This document shows positions 12,083 to 24,876 of a stretch of DNA of 64,000 nt, one piece after another. The translations under genes were made by a program, and so were the position numbers. How positions within the stretch are numbered: position 1 is the first letter of the stretch; each line of letters starts with the position of its first letter. The DNA is taken from contig JBBMNZ010000031.1 of NCBI GenBank assembly GCA_037954325.1, forward strand, positions 1,270,001-1,334,000, given 5' to 3'. The notes beneath the pieces are model-generated. The model had not been told where the DNA came from, did no database searches, and worked only from the letters and a program-made list of their open reading frames with translations. The DNA is from Fistularia commersonii. Its lineage: Eukaryota; Chordata; Actinopteri; Syngnathiformes; Fistulariidae.

Positions 12083-13033
12083 GCAATGAGGAAGTGACCA
12101 GCCTTTCCACTGTACATGCAGGCATTTGTGTCCCTGCGGTGCTGCCTCTCTTGTACAGACAATTTAGTGCGGCCCAACTGCATGGGTTCCGGATAAGGAA
12201 TATGGGGCTTAAAAACAGCTGGTGGTTGAGGAACTGGAGTAGGGCGCTGCAGCTTCTCTCTGCGACGTTCTCTCATCCTGCTGTCGATTCGGATAGCCAA
12301 AGTGATCATCTGGTCCAGACTAGCGGTTGCATCTCGAGTTGCTAATTCGTCTTTCACCGAATCATGCAGACCTGCATAGAAAGCTACCTGAAGAGGTTCG
12401 TCATTCCATCCGCTAGATGCCGCCAAGGTACGGAACTCCACGGAGAATTCTGCCACGCTGCGATTTCCTTGACGTATATTCATCAGACGATTACTGGCAT
12501 CTCGACCCCTGATGGAATGATCAAGAACTTTCTTCATTTCCTCCACAAAGGAGGAGTAGGAGTCGCAGATGGCCTCATGACGCCTCCAAACCGCTGTGCC
12601 CCACTCCCTCGCCTTACCAGTGAGTAGGCTAACTAAGAAGGCCACTTTCGCTCGGTCAGAGGGATAAGAAAGAGGCTGAAGCTCAAAAATCGAAGAGACC
12701 TGAGTCAAAAAGGCTTCACATGAATCTGCGTCACCGTTAAAGCGAACATGCGTCTCACGTGCCGGTAGAGGAACATTCAAACTAGAAGGCACTAATTGCA
12801 TGTGACGGGTTAACAGTGGCCCTTACTGATTGTGTCACCTGAGAAGTTAACTGGGTGACTTTACCAGTTAATTGGGAGACTTGATGTATTACTGCGCTAC
12901 TGCTTTCAGCCAGATTCTGCAGCAACGCTTCATGTTGGCCTAAAATGGCTCCTTGACTGGCTATAGTTTGTTGTAAAGTTAACCGAGGTTGCGCTGCCTC
13001 TGCGCCGGTCTCGTTGCCCGCTGAGTTCATCAT
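12055..13033 (-). pseudogene. Gypsy gag, frameshifted
   Basis: Two overlapping frames. 12782-13033 gives the N-terminus (ATG 14 bases inside the LTR edge; a heptad-like region QTIASQGAILGQHEALLQN suggests a coiled coil). 12055-12801 gives the capsid-like retrotransposon gag domain, with FNGDADSCEAFLTQVSSIFE, AKVAFLVSLLTGKAREWGT and FRTLAASSGWNDE. It ends in a zinc knuckle CMYSGKAGHFLIAC, whose expected second cysteine (C-x2-C) is a serine. The two parts are separated by a frameshift near 12,790. Gag normally packages the element RNA, and both the shift and the knuckle change would disable it. Confidence 0.88.
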
Positions 13034-13034
13034 G

Positions 13035-13044
13035 GCCAGAACGT
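13035..13044 (-). promoter_or_regulatory. Candidate self-priming primer binding site
   Basis: On the minus strand, two bases after the 5' LTR, the sequence reads ACGTTCTGGC. Its complement, GCCAGAACGT, matches 9 of 10 bases of GCCGGAACGT found at the predicted RNA start inside the LTR. The one difference would still allow a G-U pair. No tRNA-like primer site was recognised. Self-priming from the RNA 5' end is established for the Tf1/sushi group. Confidence 0.6.
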
Positions 13045-13046
13045 AA

Positions 13047-13647
13047 TGTTAGGGATGGTTCAAAGACTCAGGTGCGGAGCAACAAGACACGACCAGGACT
13101 CAGAAATTAGTAATAAATATTTAATGGTTGCCAAAATACAACAGAAATGGAGCCAAACAAGAACTGAATAAGGGACAAAGGATGACTAGCTAAACTAGCG
13201 AACAGGCCAATAAACTGAGGCGACTAGCTTTAACGCTACTGGACGGACCTAAGTGGCGATACAAACAAACGTTATCAATTATCGACCGGGCCACGAACAA
13301 AAAGGCGAACGAACCAACTAACAAATCTAATAATACAAGGATTCCTAATCTAAACTAATCTACGGTACTCAATCGGTGGGAAGGCAGTGAGTGAGGCTGG
13401 GGATTCCGGTGACTTAGTTGTGGGCTGTGACATTCCGGCGATGAGTCATCCGGTGTGCGCAACTTTTAAGCTGCATGAGAAGGGTGTGGCCAATCAGCAG
13501 CAGCCACCTGTCTGCCTCACCGTCACACCACCGTCACACCACCGTCGCACCACCGCAAACGCCCACCCGGAATCAGAGAAGGGAGATAGAGAGGAACAGG
13601 GAAAACACAGACATTGCCTCTAGCAGCCACCACCAGCAGATGTAACA
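13047..13647 (-). repeat. Gypsy 5' LTR
   Basis: A 601-bp direct repeat of 8130-8724. In the minus-strand sense this is the promoter LTR: the TTAAAA box is at about 13,465-13,470 and the start block GCCGGAATGT is the complement of 13430-13439. It is followed outside by the ATTTAC duplication and then the satellite again. Confidence 0.95.
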
Positions 13648-13653
13648 ATTTAC

Positions 13654-16618
13654 ACTGTGTACCAAAAATGTTTTAATTCGGTTAGATAAGCACTTTTTGA
13701 CCATATGGCTACATCTTTCTAAACTTCAGCTGGATTACACTTATTTTGACATATAATGTGCAGCATCATATCCTCGACAACATATTGCAGCACCAGACAC
13801 CAGCTAAAAATGATTCATTAGTTATTTAGACTGTGTTCCAAAAATGTTTCAACTCGGTGAGATAAGCACTTTTTGACCACATGGCTATATCTCTTGAAAC
13901 TTCAGCTGTTTTCCAGTGATTTTGACCTATATTGTGCAGAATCATGTCCTTTACAACATACTTCAGCCCCAGACAACAGTTAATTAGTTATTTACACTTT
14001 GTACCAAAAATGTTTCAACTAAGTTAGATAAGCACTTTTTGACCACATGGCTATATCTCTTGAAACTTCAGCTCCATTACAGTGATTTTGACCCATATTG
14101 TGCAGAATCATGTCTTTACAAAATATATCAGCCCCAGACACCAGTTAAAAAGGATTCATTAGTTATTTACACTGTGTTCCAAAAATGTTTCAACTCAGTG
14201 AGATAAGCACTTTTTGACCACAAGGCTATATCTTTTGAATTTGTGGCTGGGATACAATGATTTTGACATAAGTTGTGCAGAATCATGTCCTTTACAACAT
14301 ATTTCAGCCCCAGACACCGATTAAAAAGGATTCATTAGTTATTTACACTGTGTACCAAAAATGTTTCAACTCGGTGAGATAAGCACTTTTTGACCACATG
14401 GCTATATCTTTTGAAAATTCAGCTGGATTACATCGATTTTGACATATAATGTGCAGAATCAAACTCTACAACATATTGCAGCACCAGACACCAGCTAGTT
14501 GTTTCAACTCGGTGAGATCAGCACTTTTTGACCCTATGGCTATATCTCTTGAAAATTCAGCTCCATTACAGTGATTTTGACCTATATAGTGCAGAATCAT
14601 GTCCTATATATCATATTTCAGCCCCAGACACCAATTAAAAAGGATTCATTAGTTATTTTCACAGTGTACCAAAAATGATTAAACCCGGTGAGATAAGCAC
14701 TTTTTGACCCTATGGCTATATCTCTTGAAACTTCAGCTCCATTATTGTGATTTTGACCTTTGTTGTGCAAAATCATGTCCTTTACAACACAATTCAGCCC
14801 AAGACACCAGTTAAAAAGGATTCATTAGTTATTTACACTGTGTTCCAAAAATGTTTCAACTCAGTTAGATAAGCACTTTTTGACCACATGGCTATATCTT
14901 TTAAATTTGTGCCTGGGATACAATGATTTTGACATATGTTGTGCAGAATCATATCCTTTACAACATATTTCAGCCCCAGACACTAGTTAAAAAGCATTCA
15001 TTAGTTATTTACACTTTGTACCAAAAATGTTTCAACTCGATGAGATGAGTACTTTTTGACAACATTGCTATATCTTTTGAAACTTCAGCTGGATTACACT
15101 TATTTTGACATGTAATGTGCAGTGTCATATCCTCTACAACATATTGCAGCACCAGACACCAGCAAAAAAAGATTCATTAGTTATTTACACTGTGTACCAA
15201 AATGTTTTAACTCGGTGAGATAAGCACTTTTGACCACATGGCTGTATCTTTTGAAGCTTCGGTGTATTATAGTGATTTTGACCTGTATTGTGCAGAATCA
15301 TGTCCTATACAACATATAGCAGCAGCAGATACCAGTTAAAAATGATTCATTAGTTATTTACACTGTGTTCCAAAAATGTTTCATCTCGGTGAGATTAGCA
15401 CTTTTTTACCACATGGCTCTTTCTTTTGAAACTTAAGCTGGATTACAGTGATATTTAATTATTTTGTACAGAATCATGTCCTTTACAACATATTTCAGCC
15501 CCACAAACCAGTTAAAAAGGATCAATTAGTTATTTACATTGTTTACCAAAAATGTTTCAACTCGGTGAGATAAGCACTTTTTGACAACATGGCTATATAT
15601 TTTGAAATTTCAGCTGGATTACACTTATTTTGACATATAATGTGCAGCATCATGTCCTCTACAACATATTGCAGCACCAGACACCAGTTAAACATGATTC
15701 ATTAGTTATTTACACTGTGTTCCAAAAAAGTTTCAACTCGGTGATATAAGTACTTTGACCACATGGCTATATCTCTTGAAACTTCAGCTCCATTACAGTG
15801 ATTTTGACATATAATGTGCAGAATCCTATCCTCTACAACATATTACAGCGCCAGACACCAGCTAAAAACTATTCGTCAGTTATTTACACTGTGTTCCAAA
15901 AATGTTTCAACTTGGTGAGATAAGCACTTTTTGACCCTGTGGCTATATCTCTTGAAACTTCAGCTGTATTCCACTGATTTTGACCTATATTGTGCAGAAT
16001 CATTTCCTATACAACATACTTCAGCCCAGGACACCAGTTAAAAAGGATTCATTAGTTAGTTTCACTTTGTATCAAAAATGTTTCAACTCAGTTAGATAAG
16101 CACTTTTTGACCACATGGCTATATCTTTTAAATCTGTGGCTGGGACAAAATGATTTCAACATATGTTGTGCAGAATCATGTCCCTTACAACATATTTCAG
16201 CCCCACACACCAGTTAAAAAGGATTCATTAGTTATTTACACTGTGTACCAAAAATGTTTCAACTAGGTGAGATAAGCAATCTTTGACCACATGGCCATAT
16301 CTTTTGAAACTTCATCTGGATTCCACTAATTTTGACATATAATGTGCAGAATCATGTCCTCTACAACATATTGCAGCACCAAAAACTGCTAAAAATGATT
16401 CATTAGTTTATCACACTGTGTTCTAAAAATGTTTCAACTCGGTGAGATAAGCACTTTTTGACCACATGGCTATATCTTTTGAAAATTCAGATGGATTACA
16501 CTGATTTTGACATATGTTGTGCAGAATCATATCCTTTACAACATATTTCAGCCCCAGACACCAGTTAAAAAGGATTCATTAGTTATTTAAACTTTGTACC
16601 AAAAATGTTTCAACTCGG
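13654..16618 (+). repeat. Satellite subfamily A segment, partly duplicated from upstream
   Basis: About 17 monomers. The order of rare variants repeats the segment at 4,960-8,010. These include TTTCTAAACTTCAGCTGG near 13,712, AGCTGTTTTCCAGTG near 13,904, ACAACACAATTCAGCCCAAG near 14,783, CAACATATAGCAG near 15,308 and GATATTTAATTATTTTGTACAG near 15,450. Some monomers are truncated, for example CCAGCTAGTTGTTTCAACTC near 14,492. Confidence 0.92.
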
Positions 16619-17344
16619 TGTTACATCCACTAAGAATGTTCGTTAGAAGCACTGTCTGTTGTGTTCTCCCTGTTCCTCCCTTCTATGATTCTAGGTGGGC
16701 ATGTGACGTTGTGTGGCGGTGAGGCAGACAGGTGGAAGCAATTGACAATCAGCAAACCAGGCGCAGCTGATTGGCCACACCCATCCTGTGCAGCTTAAAA
16801 GCCGCACACACCGGGTGTCTAATCGCCGGAACGTAGATTCCACAACGACGGCCACTGGGTCACACATGCGACTACCTAGTTTTGTTAGGTCCCCCTTGCC
16901 AGGTCAGCTTCTGTCCGTCAGAACCCCCTGGATCCTTCCACCGGTCTGCTACCTCGTCATCCAACTCCACTGCCACACGCTGTGCTCTGCCTGCCTGGAA
17001 CCCCCTGCTTGACTCACTGCCTTCCCACCAGTTGTGTACCGTAGGATCGTTTAGATTAGGAATCCTTGCCTTACTGAATTGCCAGTTCATTAGTTCGCCT
17101 GTTTGTTCGTAGCCTGTTCAATAATTGATAACGTTAGTTTGTATTGCCACTTTGGTCTGTTCACTAGATTTTCTAATTACCTTTAGTTGACCTGTTCACT
17201 AGTGTGGCTAGTTGTCCCTTAGTCAATTTTTGTTTGGCTCGATTTCTGTTTGTATATCGGCTATCATTAAATATTTATTTCTAAATTCTGAGTCCTGCTT
17301 GTGTCCTGTTGTTCCGCACCTGAGTCTTTGAATCACCCGTAACA
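16619..17344 (+). mobile_element. Gypsy solo LTR
   Basis: A 726-bp LTR with ends TGTTACATCC and CCCGTAACA, flanked by a perfect CTCGG duplication (16614-16618 and 17345-17349). It is in the opposite orientation to the full element and related to its LTR. Shared features are the CAGCTTAAAAGCCGC TATA-like box at 16791-16805, the start block GCCGGAACGT at 16825-16834, and an end region with GTTCCGCACCTGAGTCTTTGAA. It is about 125 bp longer than the other LTRs, so it is probably another subfamily. It formed by recombination between two LTRs. Confidence 0.93.
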
Positions 17345-20300
17345 CTCGGTGAGATAAACATTTGTTGACCACATGGCTATGTCTTTTGAAACTTCAGCTG
17401 GATTACACTTATTTTGACATATAATGTGCAGCATCATATCCTCTACAACATATTGCAGCACCAGAAACTGCTAAAAATGATTCATTAGTTATTTACACTG
17501 TGTACCAAAAATGTTTCAACTCAGTAAGATAAGCACGTTTTGACCACATGGCTATATCTTTTGAAACTTCAACTTGATTACAATGATATTGAAATATGTT
17601 GTGCAGAATCATATCCTTTACAACATATTTCAGCCCCAGACACCAGTTAAAAAGGATTCATTAGTTATTTAAACTTTGTACCAAAAATGTTTCAACTCGG
17701 TGAGATAAGCATTTGTTGACCACATGGCTATATCTTTTGAAACTTCAGCTTGATTACACTTTGACATATAATGTGCAGCATCATATCCTCTAACACATAT
17801 TGCAGCACCAGACACCAGCTGAAAATGATTCATTAGTTATTTACACTGTGATCCAAAAATGTTTAAAATCTGTGAGATAAGCACTTTTTTACCCTATGGC
17901 TATATTTGTTTTGTAACTTCAGCTCTGTTCCATTGTTTTTGACCTATATTGTGCAGGATCATGTCCTTTACAACATACTTCAGCCCCAGCAACAGTTAAA
18001 AAGGATTCATTAGTTATTTACACTATATTCCAAAAATGTTTCAACTCAGTGAGATTAGCACTTTTTGACCACATGGCTATATCTTTTAAATTTGTGGCTG
18101 GGATACAATGATTTTGACATATGTTGTGCAGAATCAAGTCCTTTACAACATATTTCAGCCCCAGACACTAGTTAAAAAGGATTCATTAGTTATTTACACT
18201 GTGTACCAAAAATGTTTCAACTCAGTGTGATAAGCACTTTTAAGCACTTTTTGACCACATGAGTATATCTTTTGAGACGTCAAATGGATTACACTTATTT
18301 TGACATATAATGTGCAGAATCGTATCCTCTGAAACATATTGCAGCACCAGACACCAGCTAAGAAATATTCATTAGTTATTTACACTTAATACCAAAAATG
18401 TTTTAACTCGGTGAGATAAGCACTTTTTGACCAAGTGGGTATATCTTTTGAAACGTCAAATGGATTACACCTATTTTGACATATAATGTGCAGCATCATT
18501 TCCTCTACAACATATTGAAGCACCAGACACCAGCCAAACATGATTCATTAGTTATTTACACTGTGTTCCAAAAATGTTTCAACTCGGTGATATAAGTACT
18601 TTTTGACCAAATGGCTATATCTCTTGAAACTTCAGCTCCATTACAGTGATTTTGACATATATTGTGAAGAATCAAGTCCATTAATATATATTTCAGTACC
18701 AGACACCAGCAAAAAAAGATTAATTAGTTATTTACACTGTATACTAAACATATTTCAACTCGGTGAGATAAGCACTTTTTGGCAACATGGCTACATCTTT
18801 TGAAACTTCAGCTGGATTACACTTATTTTGGCATATAATGTGCAGAATCATATCATTTACAACATATTGCAGCACCAGACACCAGTTTAAAAAAATTCAT
18901 TAGTTATTAACACTGTGTTCCGAAAATGTTTCAACTCGGTGAGATAAGCACTTTTTTACAATAGGGCTATATATTTTGAAACTTCAGCTGGATATCAGTG
19001 ATTTTGACCTATATAGTGCAGAACCATGTCCCTTACAACATACTTCAGCCCCAGACACCATTTAAAAAGGAATCATCAGTTATTTAAACTTAATACCAAA
19101 AATATTTCAACTCGGAACGATAAACACTTTTTGACCACATGGCTTTATCTTTTGAATTTGTGGCTCGGATACAATGATTTTGAGATATGTTGTGCAGAAT
19201 CATGTCCTTTACAACATATTTCAGCCCCACACACCAGTTAAAAAGGATTCATTAGTTATTTACACTGTGTACCAAAAATGTTTCAACTCGGTAAGATAAG
19301 CACTTTTTGACCACATGGCTATATCTTTTGAAACTTCAGCTGGATTACAGTGATTTTGACATATGTTGTGCAGAATCAAATCCTTTACAACGGATTTCAG
19401 CCCCAGACACCAGTTAAAAAAAATTCATTAGTTATTTAAACTTTGTCCCAAAATTATTTCAACTCGGTGAGATAAGCACTTTTTGAACACATGGCTATAT
19501 CTCTTGAAACTTCAGCTAGATTACGCTTATTTTGACATATAATGTGCAGAATCATGTCCTTTACAACATACTTCAGCCCCAGACACCAGTTAAAAAGGAT
19601 TCATTAGTTATTTACACTGTGTTCCAAAAATGTTTCAACTCAGTGTGATAAGCACTTTTTGACCAAATGGCTATAACTTTTGAAACTCTTGCTGGATTAC
19701 ACTTATTTTGACATATACTGTGCAGCATCATATCCTCTATAACATATTGCAGCACCAGACACCAGCTAAACATGATTCATTAGTTATTTACACTGTGTAC
19801 CAAAAATGTTTCAACTAGGTGAGATAAGCACTTTTTGACCAAATGGCTATATCTCTTGATACTTCAGCTGGATTAAACTTATTTTAACATATAATGTGCA
19901 GCATCATATCCTCTACAACATATTGCAGCACTAGACACCAGCAAAAAATGATTCATTAGTTATTTACACTTTGTTCCAAAAATGTTTCAACTCGGTGTGA
20001 TAAGCACTTTTTTACCATATGGCTATATATTTTGAAACTTCAGCTGGATATCAGTGGTTTTGACCTATATTGTGCAGAATCATGTCCTTTACAACATATC
20101 TCAGTCCCAGACACCAGTTAAAAAGGATTCATTAGTTATTTACACTTTGTACCAAAAATGTTTCAACTCGGTGAGAGAAGCACTTTTTGACCCCATGGCT
20201 CTTTCTTTTGAATTTGTGGCTGGTATACAATGATTTTGACATATGTTGTGCAGAATCATGTCCTTTAAAACATATTTCAGCCCCAGAAACCAGTTAAAAA

Positions 20301-21387
20301 GGATTCATTAGTTATTTACACTGTGTACCCAAAATGTTTCAACTCGGTGAGATAAGCATTCTTTGACCACATGGCTATATCTTTTGAAACTTCATCTGGG
20401 TTCCACTAATATGACATATAATGTGCAGAATCATATCCTCTACAACATATTGCAGCACCAGAAACTGCTAAAAATGATTCATTAGTTATTTACACTGTGT
20501 TCCAAAAATTTTTCAACTCGGTGAGATAAGCACTTTTTGACCCCATGGCTCTTTCTTTTGAATTTGTGGCTGGTATACAATGATTTTGACATATGTTGTG
20601 CAGAATCATGTCCTTTACAACATATTTCAGCCCCAGACACCAGTTAAATGGATTCATTAGTTATTTACATTGTGTGCCAAAAATGTTTCAACTCGGTGAG
20701 ATAAGCACTTTTTGACCACATGGCTATATCTTTTGAACCTTCAGATGGATTACAGTGATTTTGACATATAAGGTGCAGAATCATGTCCTATACAACATAT
20801 CGTAGAACCAGTCACAAGCTGAAAAGGATTCATTCGTTATTTACACTGCGTTCCAAAAATTTTTCAACTCGGTGAGATAAACATTTTTTGACCATATGGC
20901 TGTATCTCTTGAATTTCAGCTCCATTTCAGTGATTTTGACATATATTGTGAAGAATCAAGTCCTTAAATATATATTTCAGTCCCAGACACCAGCAAAAAA
21001 AGATTCATTAGTTATTTACACTGTGTACCAAAAATGTTTCAACTCGGTGAGATATACACTTTTTGACAACATTGCTATATCTCTTGAAACTTCCGCTGGA
21101 TTACACTTATTTTGACAAATAATGTGCAGAATCATATCCTCTACAACATATTGCAGCCCCAGAAACCAGTTATAAAGGATTCATTAGTTATTTAAATTTT
21201 GTACCAAAAATCTTTCAACTCGGTGAGATAAGCGTTATTTGACCACATGGCTATATCTTTTGAAACTTCAGCTGGATTACACTTATTTTGACAAATAATG
21301 TACAGCATCATATCCTTTACAACATATTGCAGCACCAGACACTAACTAAAAATGATTCATTAGTTAATTACACTGTGTTCCAAAAAT
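17345..21387 (+). repeat. Satellite subfamily A, last segment
   Basis: About 23 monomers. A two-monomer unit with CCCCATGGCTCTTTCTTTTG and GGCTGGTATACAATG is repeated at a 350-bp step (20,195 and 20,545). The CACCAGAAACTGCTAAAAATG variant occurs near 16,380, 17,460 and 20,456. The segment ends in mid-monomer after CCAAAAATG at 21,388, where subfamily B begins. Confidence 0.92.
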
Positions 21388-21590
21388 GTATTGTGCAGAA
21401 TCATGTCCTATTAAACATATTTCAGCACGAGACACAAGTCTGAAAGAATTTATACGTTATTTACAATATGTACAGAACACGCTTCAAATCGGTGGGATAA
21501 GCACTTTTTGACCATATGGCTATATTTTTTAACAAGTGGCTGGATTTGAGCAATTTTGACAAATATTGTGCAGAATCATATTGTGCTGCA
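21388..21590 (+). repeat. Subfamily B satellite monomer in left-arm orientation
   Basis: One unit still in the plus orientation but with right-arm diagnostic bases: CACAAGTCTGAAAGAATTTA instead of CACCAGTTAAAAAGGATTCA, ACACGCTTCAAATCGGTGGG, and AAGTGGCTGGATTTGAGCAATTTTG. It ends at the orientation switch, where TGTGCAGAATCATATTGTG meets CTGCAATATGTTAAGTAGG. Confidence 0.8.
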
Positions 21591-24500
21591 ATATGTTAAG
21601 TAGGACATTTTTCTGCACACTATATGTCAAAATCACTGTTATCCAGCCACAGGTTCAAGAGATATGGCCATGTGGTCAGAAAATACTTATCCAACCAAGT
21701 TGAAGCATTTTTGGTATAAAGTGGAAAAAACTAATGAATTCCATCAAACTGGTGTTTGGTGCTGAAATATGTTTAATGGGATATGCACAATATATGTCAA
21801 AATCACTGTAATCAAGCCACATGTTAAAATGATATAGCCATGTGGTCAAAAAGTATTTATCTCACCAAGTTGAAGTGTTTACTGTACAAAGAATAAATAA
21901 GAAATTAATTATTTTCGAGCGGTCTCTGCTGCTGAAATATGTTGAATGGGATATAATTCTGCACAATATATTTCAGAATCACTTTTATCCAAACACTGGT
22001 TCAAAATATATAGCCGTGTGGTCGGAAAGTGCTTATCTCACCAAGTTGAAGTGTTTTTGATAAAGAGTGTAAATGAAAAATGGATTCGTTCAAGCAGGTT
22101 GCTGGTGATGAAATATGTTGAATAGGACATGATTCTGCAAAATTTGTGTTAAAATCGCTAAAAATTCAGCCAGATGTTCCAAAGATTTAGCCATGTGGTC
22201 AAATATTACTTATCTCACCGAGTTGAAGCGCTTTTGTTACAGAGTGTAAATAACTAATAAATTTCATCATGCTGGTGATTGGTGCTGAAATATGTTAAAT
22301 AGGACATTATTTTGCACACTATATGTCCAAATCACTGTAATCCGACAACATGTTCAAGAAAAATGGCCATGTAGTCAGAAATTGCTTATCTCACCAAGTT
22401 GAAGCGTTTTCGGTATAAAGTCGAAAAAACTAATAAATCCCATCAAGCTGGTGTTTGGTGCTGAAATTTGTTAAATAGGACATGATGGTGCACAATATCT
22501 GTCGAAAACACAAGTTCAAGAAATATATCCATGTGTTCAAAAGTTGTTTTTCTCATCCAAATTGAAGCATTTTGGTATAAATTGGAAAACACGAATGAAT
22601 TCTTTCCAGCAGGTGTTTGGTGCTGAAATATGTTGAATAGGACATGATTATGCACGTTATATGTCAGAATCGCTCAAATACAGCCATAGTTTCAAAAGAT
22701 ATAGCCATGTGGTCAAAAAGTGCTTATCACACCGAGTTGAAGCGTTTTTGGTATGAATTGGAAAAAAAATAATGAATTCATTGTAGGTGGCTTCGTATAC
22801 TGAAATATGTTGTATAGGAGATGAGTCTGCACAATATATGTCAAAATTGCTTAAAAATCCAGTTATAGCTTCAAAAGACATTGCTATGTGGTCAAAAAGT
22901 GATGATCACAATTAGTTGAAGCGTTTTTGGTACAGAGTGTAAATAACTAAAAAATTTCATCATGCTGGTGATTGGTGCTGAAATATGTTAAATAGGACAT
23001 TATTTTGCCCACTATATGTCAAAATCACTCAAATCCAGTCATAGTTTCAAGAGATATAGCCATGTGGTCCAAAAGTGCTTATAAACAACAAGTTGAAGCG
23101 TTTTTGTTACAGAGTGAAATAACTGATGAATTCCATCAATCTGGTGTTTGGTGCTGAAATATGTTGAATAGGACATGATGGTGAACAATATCTGTCAAAA
23201 ACACTGTAATCCAAACACAAGTTCAAAAAATATAGCCTTGTGTTCAAAATGTGATAATTCTTTCCAGCTGGTGTCCTGTGCTGAATTATGTTGTATAGGA
23301 CATTATTCTGTACGTTATATGTCAAAATCGCTAAAATACAGCTATCGTTTCAAGAATTCAACTCATGAATTCTTTCAAGCAATTTACTGCTGCTGAAACA
23401 GGTTGAATAGGACATGATTGTGCAAAATATATTTACAATTTCACTAAAATCCAGCCACAGGTTCAAAAGATATAGCCATGTGGTCAAAAAGTTTTACCTC
23501 AACAAGTGAAGGTGTTTTTGAAACAGAAGTGTGAATAAGTAATGAATTCTTTCAAGCAGGAAACTGGTGCTTAAATATGTAGAAATGGACACGATTTTTC
23601 AGAATATATGTCAAAATCACTGTAATCCAACCACAGCTTCAAAAGATATAGCTATGTGGTCAAAAGTATTTTCTCACCAAGTTGAAGAATTTTGGTATAA
23701 AGTGGAGAACACCCATCAATTCTTTCCAGCTGGTGTCTGGTACTGAAATATGTTGTATAGGACATTATATTGCACGTTATATGTCAAAATTGCTAATATC
23801 CTGCTATAGTTTCAAAAGATAAAGCCATGTGGTCAAAAGGTGCTGATCACAATTAGTTGAAGCGTTTTTGTTACAGAGTGAAATAACAAATAAATTCCAT
23901 TATGCTCATGTTTGGTGCTGAAATATGTTGAATTGGACATGATTTTGCACAATATATGTCAAAATCACTCATATCCAGTTATAGTTTCAAAAGATAAATC
24001 CATGTGTTCCAAAAGTGCTTATCAAAACAAGTTGAAGTGTTTTTGTTACAGAGTGAAATAACAAATAAATTCCTTCAAGCTGGTGTTTTGTGCTGAAATA
24101 TATTGAATTGGACATGATGGTGCACAATATCTGTCAAAATCACTGTAATCCAAACACAACTTCAAGAGATATAGCCATGTGGTCAAAATTGTTTTCTCAC
24201 CAAGTTGAAGAATTTTGGTATAAAGTGGAGAACACTCATCAATTCTTTCCAGCTGGTGCCTGGTGCTGAAATATGATGTTAAGGACATTATATTGCAAGT
24301 TATATGCCAAAATTGCTAATATCCTGCCATAGTTTCAAAAGATAAAGCCATGTGGTCAAAAAGTGCTGATCACAATTAGTTGAAGCGTTTTTGTTACAGA
24401 GTGAAATAACTAATAAATTCCATCAAGCTGGTGTTTGGTGCTGAAATATGTTGTATGGACATTATATTGCACGTTATATGTCAAAATTGCTAATATCCTG

Positions 24501-24871
24501 CTATAGTTTCAAAAGATATAGCCATGTGGTCAAAAGGTGCTGATCACAATTAGTTGAAGCGTTTTTGTTACAGAGTGAAATAACTAATTAATTCCATTAT
24601 ACTGATGTTTGGTGCTGAAATATGTTGAATTGGACATGATTCTGCAAAATATATGTCAAAATCGCTCATATCCAGTTATAGTTTCAAAAGATATAGCCAT
24701 GTGGTCAAAAAGTGCTTGTCAAAACAAGTTGATGCGTTTTTGTTACAGAGTGAAATAACTAATAAATTCCATCAAACTGATGTTTGGTGCTGAAATATGT
24801 TGAATAGGACATGATGGTGAACAATATCTGTCAAAAACACTGTAATCCAAACACAAGTTCAAGAAATATAG
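21591..24871 (-). repeat. Satellite subfamily B, inverted segment
   Basis: About 18 monomers read on the minus strand. Repeated plus-strand landmarks are GCTGAAATATGTTGAATAGGACATGA, ATATGTCAAAATC, GATATAGCCATGTGGTCAAAA and AGTTGAAGCGTTTTTG. Many units are shortened or lengthened, for example GTTACAGAGTGAAATAACTAATAAATTCCATCAAGC. The right end is cut by the BEL/Pao insertion with CCATG duplicated. Confidence 0.9.
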
Positions 24872-24876
24872 CCATG

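Larger units (their letters stand above)
8130..13647 (-). mobile_element. Ty3/Gypsy chromodomain retrotransposon (Tf1/sushi type)
   Basis: A complete but inactive LTR retrotransposon on the minus strand. It has LTRs of 595 bp (8130-8724) and 601 bp (13047-13647), TG...CA ends, and ATTTAC flanking both sides (8124-8129 and 13648-13653). Internal order on the minus strand is gag, protease, reverse transcriptase, RNase H, then integrase with a C-terminal chromodomain, as in chromoviruses. A purine-rich tract (complement of 8725-8739) borders the 3' LTR. Frames are broken by several frameshifts. A primer site that fits the element's own RNA start lies at 13035-13044. Confidence 0.96.

Noticed and set aside
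16788..17112. Open frames within the Gypsy solo LTR
   Set aside because: The position coincides with the R/U5 part of a non-coding LTR, and no similar frame exists in the other LTRs.
1..21590. Regular direct repeats that could suggest a CRISPR-like array
   Set aside because: The whole roughly 177-bp unit is repeated with gradual divergence and there are no constant repeats separated by unique spacers. It is an ordinary satellite in a vertebrate genome.
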